From: Gemmatimonadota bacterium
Lineage (GTDB): Bacteria > Gemmatimonadota > Gemmatimonadetes > Palauibacterales > Palauibacteraceae
Length of the DNA stretch: 57,911 nt
Reading direction: 5' to 3'
Assembly: GCA_022825725.1 (NCBI GenBank)
Contig: JAJDWE010000010.1
Location: forward strand, 1-57,911
Positions 1 through 8,732 of this stretch are shown here, in pieces. Position numbers and translations under genes: made by a program. Every line of letters starts with the position of its first letter. Positions within the stretch are counted from its first letter, which is position 1. The notes under the pieces are model-generated. The model was not told the DNA's origin and ran no database searches. It saw nothing but the letters and a program-made list of their open reading frames with translations.

Positions 1-86
1 GGTGGAGACGCCACGGCAAACAAACCGTTCGCGATCCCTCTAAGTCCCAGCCACCGACGCCGCAGCCACTCCACGGCCGCAGCTCC

Positions 87-142
87 AATGTGGGACATTT
101 TACATGCCGATTTCAGGGAAACTTTACATGCTGGGTAACAAG
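87..142. mobile_element. Terminal-repeat-like DNA, possible end of an IS21-type element
   Basis: Two imperfect 16-nt direct repeats, GGGACATTTTACATGC (92-107) and GGGAAACTTTACATGC (116-131), lie 24 nt apart and match at 14 of 16 positions. IS21-family ends carry multiple short terminal repeats of this general style, outside the istB gene. No istA or istB coding sequence is visible in the 86 nt to the left, where any transposase would lie beyond the window edge. I call this a possible element end on motif resemblance only; it could instead be an unrelated promoter repeat for the LRR gene that starts at 242. Positions 1-86 show no recognisable gene. Confidence 0.35.
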
Positions 143-241
143 TGGGCATCTTTTCGGGCATCGAAGGTGGTCGCCGACCCCGGAGCGCGACGGCAACCCT
201 AGCGATCCGGGCAACCCGGATAACCCAACCAATCAAGGACG

Positions 242-3200
242 ATGCGCACGAGAATCCCTGCCGACGGCACAAGTGGAGAGCCGCTCGATCCGAGCCTGCC
301 TACACGCACGATGGACGGAAGCCGTGCGAGGCCGTCGGGTCGGATGCCGGCCGCCGGCGGCGCGCTGTTCCTGGCGGCGCTCGGCTCCTGCGACTCGGAT
401 CCGGTGGTCGAGCCAGAGCCGGCGCTCCAGATCGTGCCGGACTCCGTGACCCTGACGCACATCGGGCAGCAGTTCTCGTTCTCGGTCCAGGGCGGCGGCA
501 CGGTGCGTTGGAATAGCCTGGACCTGGCGGTGTTCACGGTGGACGAGGACGGCACGGTGACAGCGCGCGGCAACGGCATGGCGCGCGTTCAGGCTTGGGC
601 TCCCGAGTCGTCGGACCAGGCGCTTGTCCATGTGCGCCAAGCCACGGCCGCGCTCGATCCGTTCGGGGAGGGACAGCGGGCGGCTGCGGGACTCCCGCTG
701 CTGGAGCCGGCCGGCGTGCGGGTGCTGGACGCCGGGGGCTCGCCGGTATCGGAGGCGGCCGTTCGGTTCGAGCCGGCTCCCGGCAGCGGGCGCGTCGAAC
801 CGACCGAGGCGCAAAGCGACGGCGCGGGAATGGCGTGGATCGCGTGGACGCTGGGACCGAGCCCAGGACGGCAGACGCTGCGCGCGGTCGCGGCGGAGGG
901 CGACGCCAGCGTGGAGCTTGAGGCGACGGCGCTTGATCCCGACGAGGCGGTGGCATCCTTCGAGGTGCGTTCGGGAGAGGGTCAATGGGCGTGGAGTGGA
1001 CGTACCTTGGCGGAGCCCATCGTGGTGCTGGCGATGGACGAGGGAGGGCGGCCCGTGCCCGGCGCGGCGGTTCGGTTCGCGCCCGATGCGGGGGGCGTTG
1101 CGGACCCCGAGACGGTGGTGAGCGACAGCGCCGGAGTAGCCGTGACGACCTGGACTCTGGGGATGGCCCCCGGACGCCAGGTGCTGGCCGTCTCCGCCGG
1201 CGGCGACGCCAGCGCCGAGATCGAGGCGACGGCGCTTGATCCCGACGAGGCGGTGGCGTCACTGGAGGTGCGTTCTGGAGAGGATCAGTGGGCCGTGGCG
1301 GGGCAAACACTGCCGGACCCTGTCGTGGTACGCGTCACTGACGAGATCGATCAACCGGTTTGGGGGGCGACGGTTCGGTTCGAGCCGGAAGCGGGAAGCG
1401 GCGGAGTCGATCCTGAAACGGCGATGACCGACAGCCTCGGACTGGCTTCGGGCGTGTGGACGTTGGGGCCGGCGTCTGGCGCGCAGCGACTCGCGGCGAG
1501 GGCGGCAGATTTGGAGGTGGGGTTCGGGGCGACGGCCGTATCGGACCAGGGGGTCTGTAACCGGACGCCGGCGGTGAGTGCGGTGATCGTAGAGCGGATC
1601 GCTCAATTCCATGACGTACAAGTCTCGGGGTGCGCGGAGGTGACTGAGGAGGCGCTCGGAAGAATCCGTATGCTTCAACTGCAACGGAAGGGCATCGCAC
1701 GGCTCAGGAGCGGCGACTTCGCCGGGCTTGTGGCGCTGGAAGTTCTATACTTGGATGAAAACGACTTGACTGAGCTTCCGGCGGACATTTTCGACGGACT
1801 GTCGCGGTTGCGGTGGTTGGGTCTCGAGGACAACCGACTGGTGGAAATGCCGCCGGGTTTGCTGGCGCACCTGGGTCAGTTGCAATACCTGAGCCTCGAT
1901 CACAACCGACTGTCTGAGTTGCCTCCAGACATCTTCAGGGATCTGTCGCGGCTGAGGACTCTGGACTTGGGGCCGAACGAGTTGACACAGCTTCCGTCGG
2001 ACATCTTCGACGGCCTGTTGAGCCTGAAGAACCTGTATCTCTCCCACAATGGTCTGACGGAGCTGCCGGAGGATGTATTCGACGGGCTTTCGAACCTCGA
2101 GTTGTTGACGATAAGGGGCAACGAGCTAACGTCTCTGCCGGAGGGCATATTCTCCGGCCTGTCGCGCCTGGGCGATCTCAGGGTCGGGGATAACCGGCTG
2201 ACCGAGCTGGCGGCGGAGCTGTTTTCGGATGTCCCGAATCTCCATCGTTTGGATCTTGAGAGGAACCAATTGACGGAGTTGCCGCCGGGACTGTTTTCGG
2301 AGACGCCAGCGCTTCAGCGGCTGTTTCTAGGGCACAACCGGCTGAAATGGCTACCGCCGGGCGTCTTCGAAGGACTCCCCAACCTGTTCAGGCTGGCCTT
2401 GCAGGATAACGATCTGGCCGAACTGCCCCCCGGCATCTTTGCCGGGACGCCTAAGCTCGCCGAACTCGGCCTTGAGTCTAACTGGCTTGAGCAGCTGCCG
2501 CCGGGTTTGTTCGCGGGTCTGTCGGAATTGGAGTGGGTCACGCTCCACGGCAACACCGGGGCACCCTTCCCCATAATGCCGGAGTTCGTGCGGGTGGATG
2601 GCGACCCGCTGACGCCGGGTCCGGCGCGGGTGGTGGTGAAGGTGGCTACCGGGGCACCGTTCGCGTTTTCGGTTCCGTTGTCGGTCCAACGCGGGACGAT
2701 CTCCCGTGAAGCCGTTTCGCTGCTGTCCGGGGACACGGTCAGCGCTATGTTCGAGGTGTCTGCGAGCGCGGAAGGAGGCGCGGCGCATGTCGGATTTGGA
2801 CCGTTGGCGGCGGTCTTGCCCGAGGGCTATGAGGGTCTGGCGCTGGCTCGCGGCGAGGAGTTGGTGCTGTTCGCGGAGTCCGACAACCGGAGCCCGTTGG
2901 CGGGGTCGGCGATTCCCGCGCACCGGCTTCAGGCCGGGGGACCGTCGGCCGACTTGGTGCTCGCCGACTACTTCGACGATCCCGACGGCGACTCGCTCGC
3001 TTACTCCGTGGAGACAACCGAGTCCAGGGTGGTGGCCGCGCGGATCGAAGACGGGGTGTTGTGGCTGGATCCGCTGTCGGTGGACACGACCGCCGTCGAG
3101 GTGACGGCCACGGATCCGAATGGGCTGAAAGCAACCCACCGTTTCCGAGCTTGGGTGGTGCCCGCACCGGATACCGACGCGTTCAACATCGAACTGTACT

Positions 3201-4009
3201 TCGATCCGGGGTTCACGGCGGAGGAGGAAGCGGCGGTTCGGCGGGCGGCGGGCCGGTGGATGGAGGCGGTCGTGGGCGACCTGCCGGACGTGCCGGTCCA
3301 AGGGTTGATGGCCGATTACTGTTATCGGGAGTCTCCCAACCTGCGGCTGGTGGGTGTCATTGACGATGTGATGATCCGCATGAGGATGGTCGCACGGCAG
3401 GGCAGAAACGTGGCAACCGCCAGAACCTGCGGTGTGCGGGAGGCGTCCGGGCAAGCCTTCCTCGGCGAGAGCTGGTTCACCGTATGGTATGTCCGCAATC
3501 GGGGCATGGACGACCTGTATGAATCCGCACTCCACGAGATTGGACATGTGCTGGGATTTGGTTATTGGATTTACGGTTCGAGACCGAAGTCGTGGAAGGA
3601 CCTCTTCCGGGACGGGGACGGGGACGGGCACTTCGCGGGACCGTTGGCGGTGGCGGCGTTCGACGCCGCGGGCGGCGAGGGGTACGCCGGCGGCAAGGTG
3701 CCGCTCGAGGACCGGATCCCCGTGTTGAACATCCACTGGCGGAAGCGCGTGATCCCGGGTGACATCATGGCGCCTGGCGGGGGTTCGCTGCTGACTGCGA
3801 TCACCATTCAGGCGCTTGCAGACCTGGGGTACGAGGTGGACGTGAGCAAAGCGGATCCGTACACGCTGCCGACGGCTGCGCAGGGGGATGCCCGAGAGGA
3901 TGGCGAGATGGAGAGCGCGGACGCGGATGTGCTCGCCGACGACGTGATCGAAGTCCCCGTGGTGGTCGTCGACCAAGATGGCAAGGTGGTGCGGATCATC
4001 CGGCCCTGA
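242..4009 (+). CDS. Secreted lipoprotein: Ig-like repeats, leucine-rich repeats and a leishmanolysin-like metzincin protease
   Basis: A 1,255-residue modular surface protein. A lipobox-like LGSC ends at Cys50, so the true start may be Met24 (311) or Met35 rather than the first ATG. Three roughly 100-residue Ig-like (invasin/Big-type) repeats span about 140-430. About twelve 24-residue LRRs (pattern LxxLxLxxNxLxxLPxxIF) span about 494-768. A cadherin-like domain (DDPDGDSLAYSV) lies near 880-975, and a C-terminal protease at about 980-1205. The protease has HEIGH (His1098, Glu1099, His1102). A candidate third zinc ligand is His1165, eleven residues before the Met-turn Met1176, which is the His-to-Met spacing of leishmanolysin (M8), where the third His also sits after a long insertion. 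It probably cleaves extracellular proteins recognised through the LRRs; that target role is inference. The gene is convergent with a second LRR-metzincin gene at 4140-7124. Confidence 0.85.
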   Translation: MRTRIPADGTSGEPLDPSLPTRTMDGSRARPSGRMPAAGGALFLAALGSCDSDPVVEPEPALQIVPDSVTLTHIGQQFSFSVQGGGTVRWNSLDLAVFTVDEDGTVTARGNGMARVQAWAPESSDQALVHVRQATAALDPFGEGQRAAAGLPLLEPAGVRVLDAGGSPVSEAAVRFEPAPGSGRVEPTEAQSDGAGMAWIAWTLGPSPGRQTLRAVAAEGDASVELEATALDPDEAVASFEVRSGEGQWAWSGRTLAEPIVVLAMDEGGRPVPGAAVRFAPDAGGVADPETVVSDSAGVAVTTWTLGMAPGRQVLAVSAGGDASAEIEATALDPDEAVASLEVRSGEDQWAVAGQTLPDPVVVRVTDEIDQPVWGATVRFEPEAGSGGVDPETAMTDSLGLASGVWTLGPASGAQRLAARAADLEVGFGATAVSDQGVCNRTPAVSAVIVERIAQFHDVQVSGCAEVTEEALGRIRMLQLQRKGIARLRSGDFAGLVALEVLYLDENDLTELPADIFDGLSRLRWLGLEDNRLVEMPPGLLAHLGQLQYLSLDHNRLSELPPDIFRDLSRLRTLDLGPNELTQLPSDIFDGLLSLKNLYLSHNGLTELPEDVFDGLSNLELLTIRGNELTSLPEGIFSGLSRLGDLRVGDNRLTELAAELFSDVPNLHRLDLERNQLTELPPGLFSETPALQRLFLGHNRLKWLPPGVFEGLPNLFRLALQDNDLAELPPGIFAGTPKLAELGLESNWLEQLPPGLFAGLSELEWVTLHGNTGAPFPIMPEFVRVDGDPLTPGPARVVVKVATGAPFAFSVPLSVQRGTISREAVSLLSGDTVSAMFEVSASAEGGAAHVGFGPLAAVLPEGYEGLALARGEELVLFAESDNRSPLAGSAIPAHRLQAGGPSADLVLADYFDDPDGDSLAYSVETTESRVVAARIEDGVLWLDPLSVDTTAVEVTATDPNGLKATHRFRAWVVPAPDTDAFNIELYFDPGFTAEEEAAVRRAAGRWMEAVVGDLPDVPVQGLMADYCYRESPNLRLVGVIDDVMIRMRMVARQGRNVATARTCGVREASGQAFLGESWFTVWYVRNRGMDDLYESALHEIGHVLGFGYWIYGSRPKSWKDLFRDGDGDGHFAGPLAVAAFDAAGGEGYAGGKVPLEDRIPVLNIHWRKRVIPGDIMAPGGGSLLTAITIQALADLGYEVDVSKADPYTLPTAAQGDAREDGEMESADADVLADDVIEVPVVVVDQDGKVVRIIRP
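920..1257 (+). repeat. Intragenic direct repeat within the Ig-like array
   Basis: A 35-nt identical stretch at 920-954 recurs at 1223-1257, an offset of 303 nt or 101 codons. It encodes the same EATALDPDEAVAS linker after Ig-like repeats 1 and 2 of the LRR-protease lipoprotein. Identity at the nucleotide level suggests recent duplication or gene conversion of one domain unit. Confidence 0.8.
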
Positions 4010-4139
4010 ACGCGTAAGTCTTTCCCCCAAGCACCGCACCCGAAACATCGGCGGGGGAATGCCGCGTCGGTGCTCGGGACGCAATTGATTCGTGAACCGC
4101 CTCGGCGGTGGAGGAGGTCCGCCCACGTTCACCGCGGCA

Positions 4140-7124
4140 TCAATACCTCACCTCGCGAAGTCCACGATACGACACAAGATCGATTTCGCCAGCACCCGGC
4201 ATCGCCGGGATATCGCCTTCCCAGTCTCGCAGCATGCCTCGGATCAAACCGGACTCATCTCGGAGAATGGTGATCGTCCGGACATCGTGCTGATCGACGA
4301 CCACCTCACCCTCCGGGCCGGCGAGAACGATCCGATCCACCTCGCCCCGTTGCACGGGAACCGCGAAGAAAAAGTACGCGTTGCCGAACTTGTCCTCGTC
4401 CGGCGCGAAACGGAGCGAGAACCGCCGGTCGGCGCCGGAAAAGCCCTCGATCCTATACCGGCCCGGCAACGACGGGACGCGCGGCGGCATGGTCAACCTG
4501 TACGGTGGATCCAGCGTGAGTTCGCCGTCGAAAACGCCGCCGCTCAGAACAAGCTGCTCGAACCGTCGAGGCTGGATCGATGCATCGCCATCCGCATCGG
4601 CGTTTTCACGGTAGGCCAATACGCGTCTGTAGAAGTAATCGCTGAGCCAAACGTAGCTCGTGCAGTATCCCATGAGATCCCGCGCGTCGGGGTTGACCAC
4701 CACGCCCTCCCGAAAGTCGTAGCCCCACACTCCGATTCCGCCATCGCTGTATGGGAAACTCGGATCGGTCCGCTCCGCATCGCCGCAAGGGGCGTGCGGC
4801 AGGCTCAAATTGTGGCCTACCTCATGGGCCAACTCAGCAACTAAAGGCTTGCCTACACTAACCTTGCCACCGAGTATCGCCCTTCCGCGCACAAGCCCGG
4901 TCTTGCTGAGGGCGGTACCGTACCAGTATCCGGTGCCGGACTCCGAGTCGCGTACTGCCGCAAGTTCATTAATCAGCCCGCCGGCCCCGGCAGCGGTAGT
5001 CAAGTCCAACGACGTGACGTAGGTGTCTCGCGTCCGAGCCTCGAAGCCCGATAACGGGAAGGCCCAACGAAGCATGCTCACAACGTGCGAATCCTTCGTG
5101 AGATCAGTTACCTGATCGAAAATCGAGGAATCGGGTTCCGCCGCATTCAACACCGGGACCACGGTCAGGTCCAGCGCGGGCACCGGCACTACTCTCAACT
5201 GCACACTGCCGGTGTCTGCCGGATAGCGATCCTCCGCGTCCTCCGCGAGGATCAGGGAGCCATCCGGGTCGGCCTCCACAAAGAACTCGAGGCCGGGCCG
5301 GATGTGCTCCGCCGGGATTACGGCGTTGTACGACTTGTAGAGATTACCCTGATCGATCTCGACGGGCAGTTCGGAGTCCGGCGCCTCGATCCGAACCTGA
5401 TGAACCTGCTCACCCTCGCGACGAAACGTCGCGAGAACCGGAGGGGGACTAAACCCGTTCAGCGCGGGAGCCGTCAGGAAAACCCTGAGCAGCGCGTCCC
5501 GATTCGCCACCAGCGGTACCGGCTCCCTCGGATTCTGGATCGCTTGGACCAGGTACACCATCGGCAACTCCAAGGCGACACCCTGCAAGTTCGTGCAGAA
5601 CGATCCCTCCAGGTCCAGTCCGGCCACCCACGTCTGGAACCCGCGAGTCGCCGGCATGCAGAGGCCCGTGTCCTCGAACCGAAAGACGGCCATCCGCGTC
5701 AGCCTCACCATGCTGAAGGGAACCAACCCGTCGAGACCCGTATTGCCACTCAGGAGCAGCGTCGTCAGCGACGACATGTATCCCACGTCTCCCGGCAGCT
5801 CGCCGACAAGGTCGTTGTCGCTCAGGTTCAGGTGCTCCAACTGGGTCAGTGTGACGATGTCCGCCGGAAAGGACCCCTCCAAGCCGTTCTCCGCCAGCAG
5901 GAGAGACCGCACACGCCCATCCTCGACCGTGACGCCGTACCACGACTCCAGATCCGCATCCGTGTTCCAACCCTCCGCGGTTTCCCAGACCTCGCCGCCT
6001 GTCGTGTTGAAGAGCGCCGCCAGGGCCATGCGCTCGACGACGCCCGCGTCGCATTCTTCCACTTCCAAAAACGGAATCCCCCGCAGCCACGCTCGGAACC
6101 CCGGATCCAAGGCAGCGCAGAGTTCCGTTCCGTACGTCTGAAGGGCGACGAGGTCCCTCATTCGCAGCAAGCTCCGAGGCATCAGACCTCGCAAGCCCGG
6201 ATTCCCGGCAACCCTCAACGCTTCCAGCCGTTTGGCGCCGCCGATCTCCTCGGGGATCGCGCCGGCAAGATCATTCCCGCTCAAGTCCAACTCTGCCAGG
6301 AAAACGAGATCCCCGATCTCGGGCGGGATGGAGCCGGTCAGCCCGTTGCCCGGCAGCCACAGATGCTCCAGCCTGGAGAGCTTGCCCAACTCAGGCGGGA
6401 TGGGACCCGTGAGGAGGTTCTCCCTTAGATCCAGCGAAACCAGACCATCGAGATTCCCGATCTCGGGGGGAATAGACCCGGTGAGGAGGTTGTTCCGCAG
6501 ATTCAGTCTAACCAAACCAGCGAGACTCCCGATCCCGGGCGGAATGGGCCCGGCGAGGAGGTTCTCCCTTAGATCCAGCGAAACCAGGTCCTTGAGATTT
6601 TCGATCCCAGGCGGGATGGGACCGGTGAGCCCGTTGCCGCCAAGCCACAGATACTCCAGCGTGGAGAGTTCGCCCAACTCAGGCGGGATGGAACCACCGA
6701 GGGAGTTGTCTGGGAGAGACAGAAAAACCATACTCTCGAAGTTCTCGATCTCGGGCGGGATGGAACCGCTCAGTCCGTTATCCCGCAGGTCAATAGTGTG
6801 GACGCGCCCGCTCCCCGGGTGAACATCCACTCCGTGCCAATCCCCCACAGGCGCAGACGTCAGCCAATGGTCTCGATGCTTCCACGAATCCCCTCCCATG
6901 GCGTTGTAGAGCGCCACGAGCGCATCCCGTTCAACCCGTAGGGGGCTTGGTGGTCGTATCGTTGGTGGGGGAGGCGTTGATGGTGGAGGCTGCGGATCCG
7001 TGATCTCCGAATCTCCGCCGCAGCCGACCAGCAGCAAGATCGACAGGGGCGTCGCACGCCAGTTTAGCGTCGCAATGATGAGTGTCTCTCTCCGAGCAGG
7101 GGCCGCAGACCAACTTGTCGGCAA
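4140..7124 (-). CDS. Lipoprotein with plant-type leucine-rich repeats and a metzincin protease domain
   Basis: About 994 residues. A lipoprotein signal ends at Cys35 (LLLVGC), followed by a Pro-rich linker. A capping segment with GGDSWKH and WHGV precedes eight or nine plant-type LRRs of the GSIPPEIGNL form (about 107-310). A second cap plus three or so LRRs lies at about 360-480. A protease domain follows with HEVGHNLSLPH (His767, Glu768, His771, His777) and a Met-turn DLMGY (Met818), the full HExxHxxxxxH metzincin signature; M66/StcE-like or pappalysin-like assignment is open. The start is uncertain: the longest frame begins at a TTG at 7124, whereas the best ribosome site (GGAGAGAG) precedes ATC/ATT codons near 7079-7074, which would give a normal-length signal peptide. 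It is convergent with the LRR-leishmanolysin gene, with a 130-nt gap (4010-4139) holding only a small ACCGC/GCGGT hairpin. Confidence 0.85.
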   Translation of the reverse strand: MPTSWSAAPARRETLIIATLNWRATPLSILLLVGCGGDSEITDPQPPPSTPPPPTIRPPSPLRVERDALVALYNAMGGDSWKHRDHWLTSAPVGDWHGVDVHPGSGRVHTIDLRDNGLSGSIPPEIENFESMVFLSLPDNSLGGSIPPELGELSTLEYLWLGGNGLTGPIPPGIENLKDLVSLDLRENLLAGPIPPGIGSLAGLVRLNLRNNLLTGSIPPEIGNLDGLVSLDLRENLLTGPIPPELGKLSRLEHLWLPGNGLTGSIPPEIGDLVFLAELDLSGNDLAGAIPEEIGGAKRLEALRVAGNPGLRGLMPRSLLRMRDLVALQTYGTELCAALDPGFRAWLRGIPFLEVEECDAGVVERMALAALFNTTGGEVWETAEGWNTDADLESWYGVTVEDGRVRSLLLAENGLEGSFPADIVTLTQLEHLNLSDNDLVGELPGDVGYMSSLTTLLLSGNTGLDGLVPFSMVRLTRMAVFRFEDTGLCMPATRGFQTWVAGLDLEGSFCTNLQGVALELPMVYLVQAIQNPREPVPLVANRDALLRVFLTAPALNGFSPPPVLATFRREGEQVHQVRIEAPDSELPVEIDQGNLYKSYNAVIPAEHIRPGLEFFVEADPDGSLILAEDAEDRYPADTGSVQLRVVPVPALDLTVVPVLNAAEPDSSIFDQVTDLTKDSHVVSMLRWAFPLSGFEARTRDTYVTSLDLTTAAGAGGLINELAAVRDSESGTGYWYGTALSKTGLVRGRAILGGKVSVGKPLVAELAHEVGHNLSLPHAPCGDAERTDPSFPYSDGGIGVWGYDFREGVVVNPDARDLMGYCTSYVWLSDYFYRRVLAYRENADADGDASIQPRRFEQLVLSGGVFDGELTLDPPYRLTMPPRVPSLPGRYRIEGFSGADRRFSLRFAPDEDKFGNAYFFFAVPVQRGEVDRIVLAGPEGEVVVDQHDVRTITILRDESGLIRGMLRDWEGDIPAMPGAGEIDLVSYRGLREVRY
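6411..6587 (-). repeat. Recently duplicated LRR units
   Basis: A 33-nt stretch at 6411-6443 is repeated without change at 6555-6587, exactly 144 nt or two 24-codon LRR units away. Both copies encode the same SLDLRENLL segment. Nucleotide identity in an otherwise divergent array points to recent unit duplication or conversion. Confidence 0.8.
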
Positions 7125-7150
7125 GAGATCGTGATGTCAACGGGCTTTGC

Positions 7151-7603
7151 AAATAGGCACCCCCCTTCAACCTCAACGGCCCGGCACTCGACGTGCAGTG
7201 CATGGTCAGCATCTGGTACTACACGGATACCGGCGAGATCCTCAGGGTGGAGATCCTGTATTGCTGGGACGACGAGAACGGCAACGGTGGAGGCGGGAAC
7301 AACTACAGAAACCAGCAGCAGCAGGTAACCTTCCGCCTTTCGTGCGACGTGTCCGTCACGCGCGGCACCTACGGCAGTTGCATCGTAGACGCCGCAACCG
7401 AAGACGGCGAGATCGACACGGACGAATTCAGGTTCTCGTGGTCCTCATCCACCGGGGCAACCGACTCCGGCGTGGGGATGGATTCCTAGGGCGGTACGGT
7501 AACCGAGACGGCGACGATCACGGTCAGCATCGGTGGACAGAGCGAATCGAAGACCGTGCTGGCTACAAAGTCGATCGGGTTGGGTTTTCCAGTCGCTGAG
7601 TGA
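7151..7603 (+). pseudogene. Decayed copy of the secreted Ig-like lipoprotein encoded at 11776-13218
   Basis: Read in one frame, this stretch aligns with residues of about 127-270 of the lipoprotein at 11776. Shared features are the FNxxGPALxVxCMVxI segment, the ILYCWDD motif, the Gly/Asn/Gln linker, SCDxSVTRG, FSWSSSxGA, and the beta-strand TVTVxxGGxS region. Two in-frame TAG codons interrupt it (7154-7156 and 7487-7489), and no signal peptide or C-terminal HExxH part remains. A GTG at 7193 opens a 98-codon frame between the stops, but this looks like residue of decay, not a gene. The 5' end is cut off close to the start of the LRR-protease gene on the other strand, consistent with rearrangement there. 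Confidence 0.75.
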
Positions 7604-8081
7604 GCAGTATCCATCCAGGACGTAGGGAAGGACGGTGGCGATCAAACTCCCGAACGGCCCCTTACGGCCAAGCGACCCATCGATTCGACCACCGTCCCAG
7701 TTGACCCGGTCCTGCAAATCAAAAGGGGTTCCCGAAGAATGGAAGAGACAAGCGACCCTTGGTGAGCGGGGGCGAGGGTGTGAAAACACGCTCGCCGCCA
7801 TGCCGCACCAAGCACCTCTGGGCGGGGGGTTGCTCCCCACCAAACCCTCGCGTTCCCTGCGAACCCGACCTGGCGGGCGGCAGGGCCGCAAGACGTTGCC
7901 GCCCCTGCCAATAGACGGGGACCCCAGTGCGCATCGCCGGAGGACCGAAGTGCGCATCGGCACCCCATGACGTTTGCGCATTCAGGAACGGCTGTAAGAG
8001 GCGGCACAGAGGCTTCGGTGACATTCACCGGCCGTCTGCCTGCCGTCCGGAGCCTCCGAGGCCGTAAATGGACTCCGGCTC
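7604..8081. other. Non-coding stretch with repeated GGGG..CCCC and TGCGCAT motifs
   Basis: No convincing gene lies here; frames on both strands lack ribosome sites and familiar protein sequence. It holds several G-run/C-run inverted motifs: GGGGTTCCC at 7725-7733, GGGGGGTTGCTCCCC at 7824-7838 and GGGGACCCC at 7918-7926. Three TGCGCAT copies follow. The stretch separates the decayed lipoprotein copy from the end of the response-regulator gene and may be remnant or regulatory DNA. Confidence 0.5.
7927..7983. repeat. Three TGCGCAT copies at 23-24 nt spacing
   Basis: TGCGCAT occurs at 7929-7935, 7952-7958 and 7976-7982. The first two copies share the longer context AGTGCGCATCG. The spacing is close to two helical turns, which suits a protein-binding array but is not proof of one. 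Confidence 0.45.
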
Positions 8082-8732
8082 CTACTGCTTCTCTTCGGTC
8101 CGTAGGAGGCCGCAATCGAGGGCGAAACGGATGATGTCGCGCCGGTTCTTGAGGCCCAGCTTCGACTTTGCGCGGGCGAGGTAGCCTTCGACGGTCTTGG
8201 TGCGGATGCCCATCGCGTCCGCCGACTCCGGAGCCGAATACCCCTGCGCGCACAGTTCGATCACCGTTCGCTCCCGGGCCGAAAGCACCTCCAGTCCCCG
8301 GTGGTGGCCCTCGGAGCGTTGCTTCTGCTGGCGCGCGATAAGTGCTGACGCTCGCTGGGGCAGATACGAGTGGCCGCGTGCCACAGCCTCGATCGCTCCG
8401 ATGAGATCGACATCGGCGACCGACTTGTTCAGGAAGCCTGCTGCTCCGGCTTCGAGGGCGGGCACGAGGAACTCGTCTTCGCAGTGGATCGTGAGAACCA
8501 GGATCTTCGTTTCAAGGCCGAGCCCGGCGATACGCCGGGTCGCTTCGATGCCGTCCATTCCGGGCATCGCCAGATCCATGACCACGACGTCCGGCTCCAT
8601 TGCCTGCGCCTTCGTCACCGCCTCCTCCCCCGACGAAGCTTCGCCCACGATATCGATCCGCCCGGTTGTTTCCAGCAATGCCCTCAGACCGGCGCGGACC
8701 ACCGTGTGGTCGTCGACCAGCAGCACCCTCAT
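8082..8732 (-). CDS. LuxR/FixJ-type response regulator
   Basis: 216 residues with the standard two-domain layout. The receiver domain (about 1-120) has acidic residues LLVDDH near the N-terminus, the phosphoacceptor Asp53 in VVVMDLAMPGMDG, Thr in LVLTIH and the conserved Lys in GFLNKS. A C-terminal LuxR-type helix-turn-helix (about 148-210) contains LSARERTVIELCAQGYS and KTVEGYLARAKSKL. It should be a DNA-binding transcription factor phosphorylated by the kinase just upstream, with which it overlaps by 4 nt (ATGA, 8729-8732). No output gene is fused or obviously co-transcribed. The flanking non-coding DNA contains repeated G-run/C-run motifs that may be its operators; this is inference from position. 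Confidence 0.93.
   Translation of the reverse strand: MRVLLVDDHTVVRAGLRALLETTGRIDIVGEASSGEEAVTKAQAMEPDVVVMDLAMPGMDGIEATRRIAGLGLETKILVLTIHCEDEFLVPALEAGAAGFLNKSVADVDLIGAIEAVARGHSYLPQRASALIARQQKQRSEGHHRGLEVLSARERTVIELCAQGYSAPESADAMGIRTKTVEGYLARAKSKLGLKNRRDIIRFALDCGLLRTEEKQ

Noticed and set aside
2351-4132. Long minus-strand frame (593 codons) opposite the LRR-leishmanolysin gene
   Set aside because: Arg/His/Pro-rich translation with no familiar motif; it is an antisense shadow of the repeats and protease domain on the plus strand.
5085-6428. Plus-strand frame of 447 codons opposite the plant-type LRR gene
   Set aside because: Low-complexity charged sequence without motifs or ribosome site; mirrors the LRR codon pattern of the real gene.
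7604-8081. CRISPR-like reading of the 23-24 nt TGCGCAT repeats
   Set aside because: Repeats are only 7-11 nt, there are three copies, and no cas genes are in the window.
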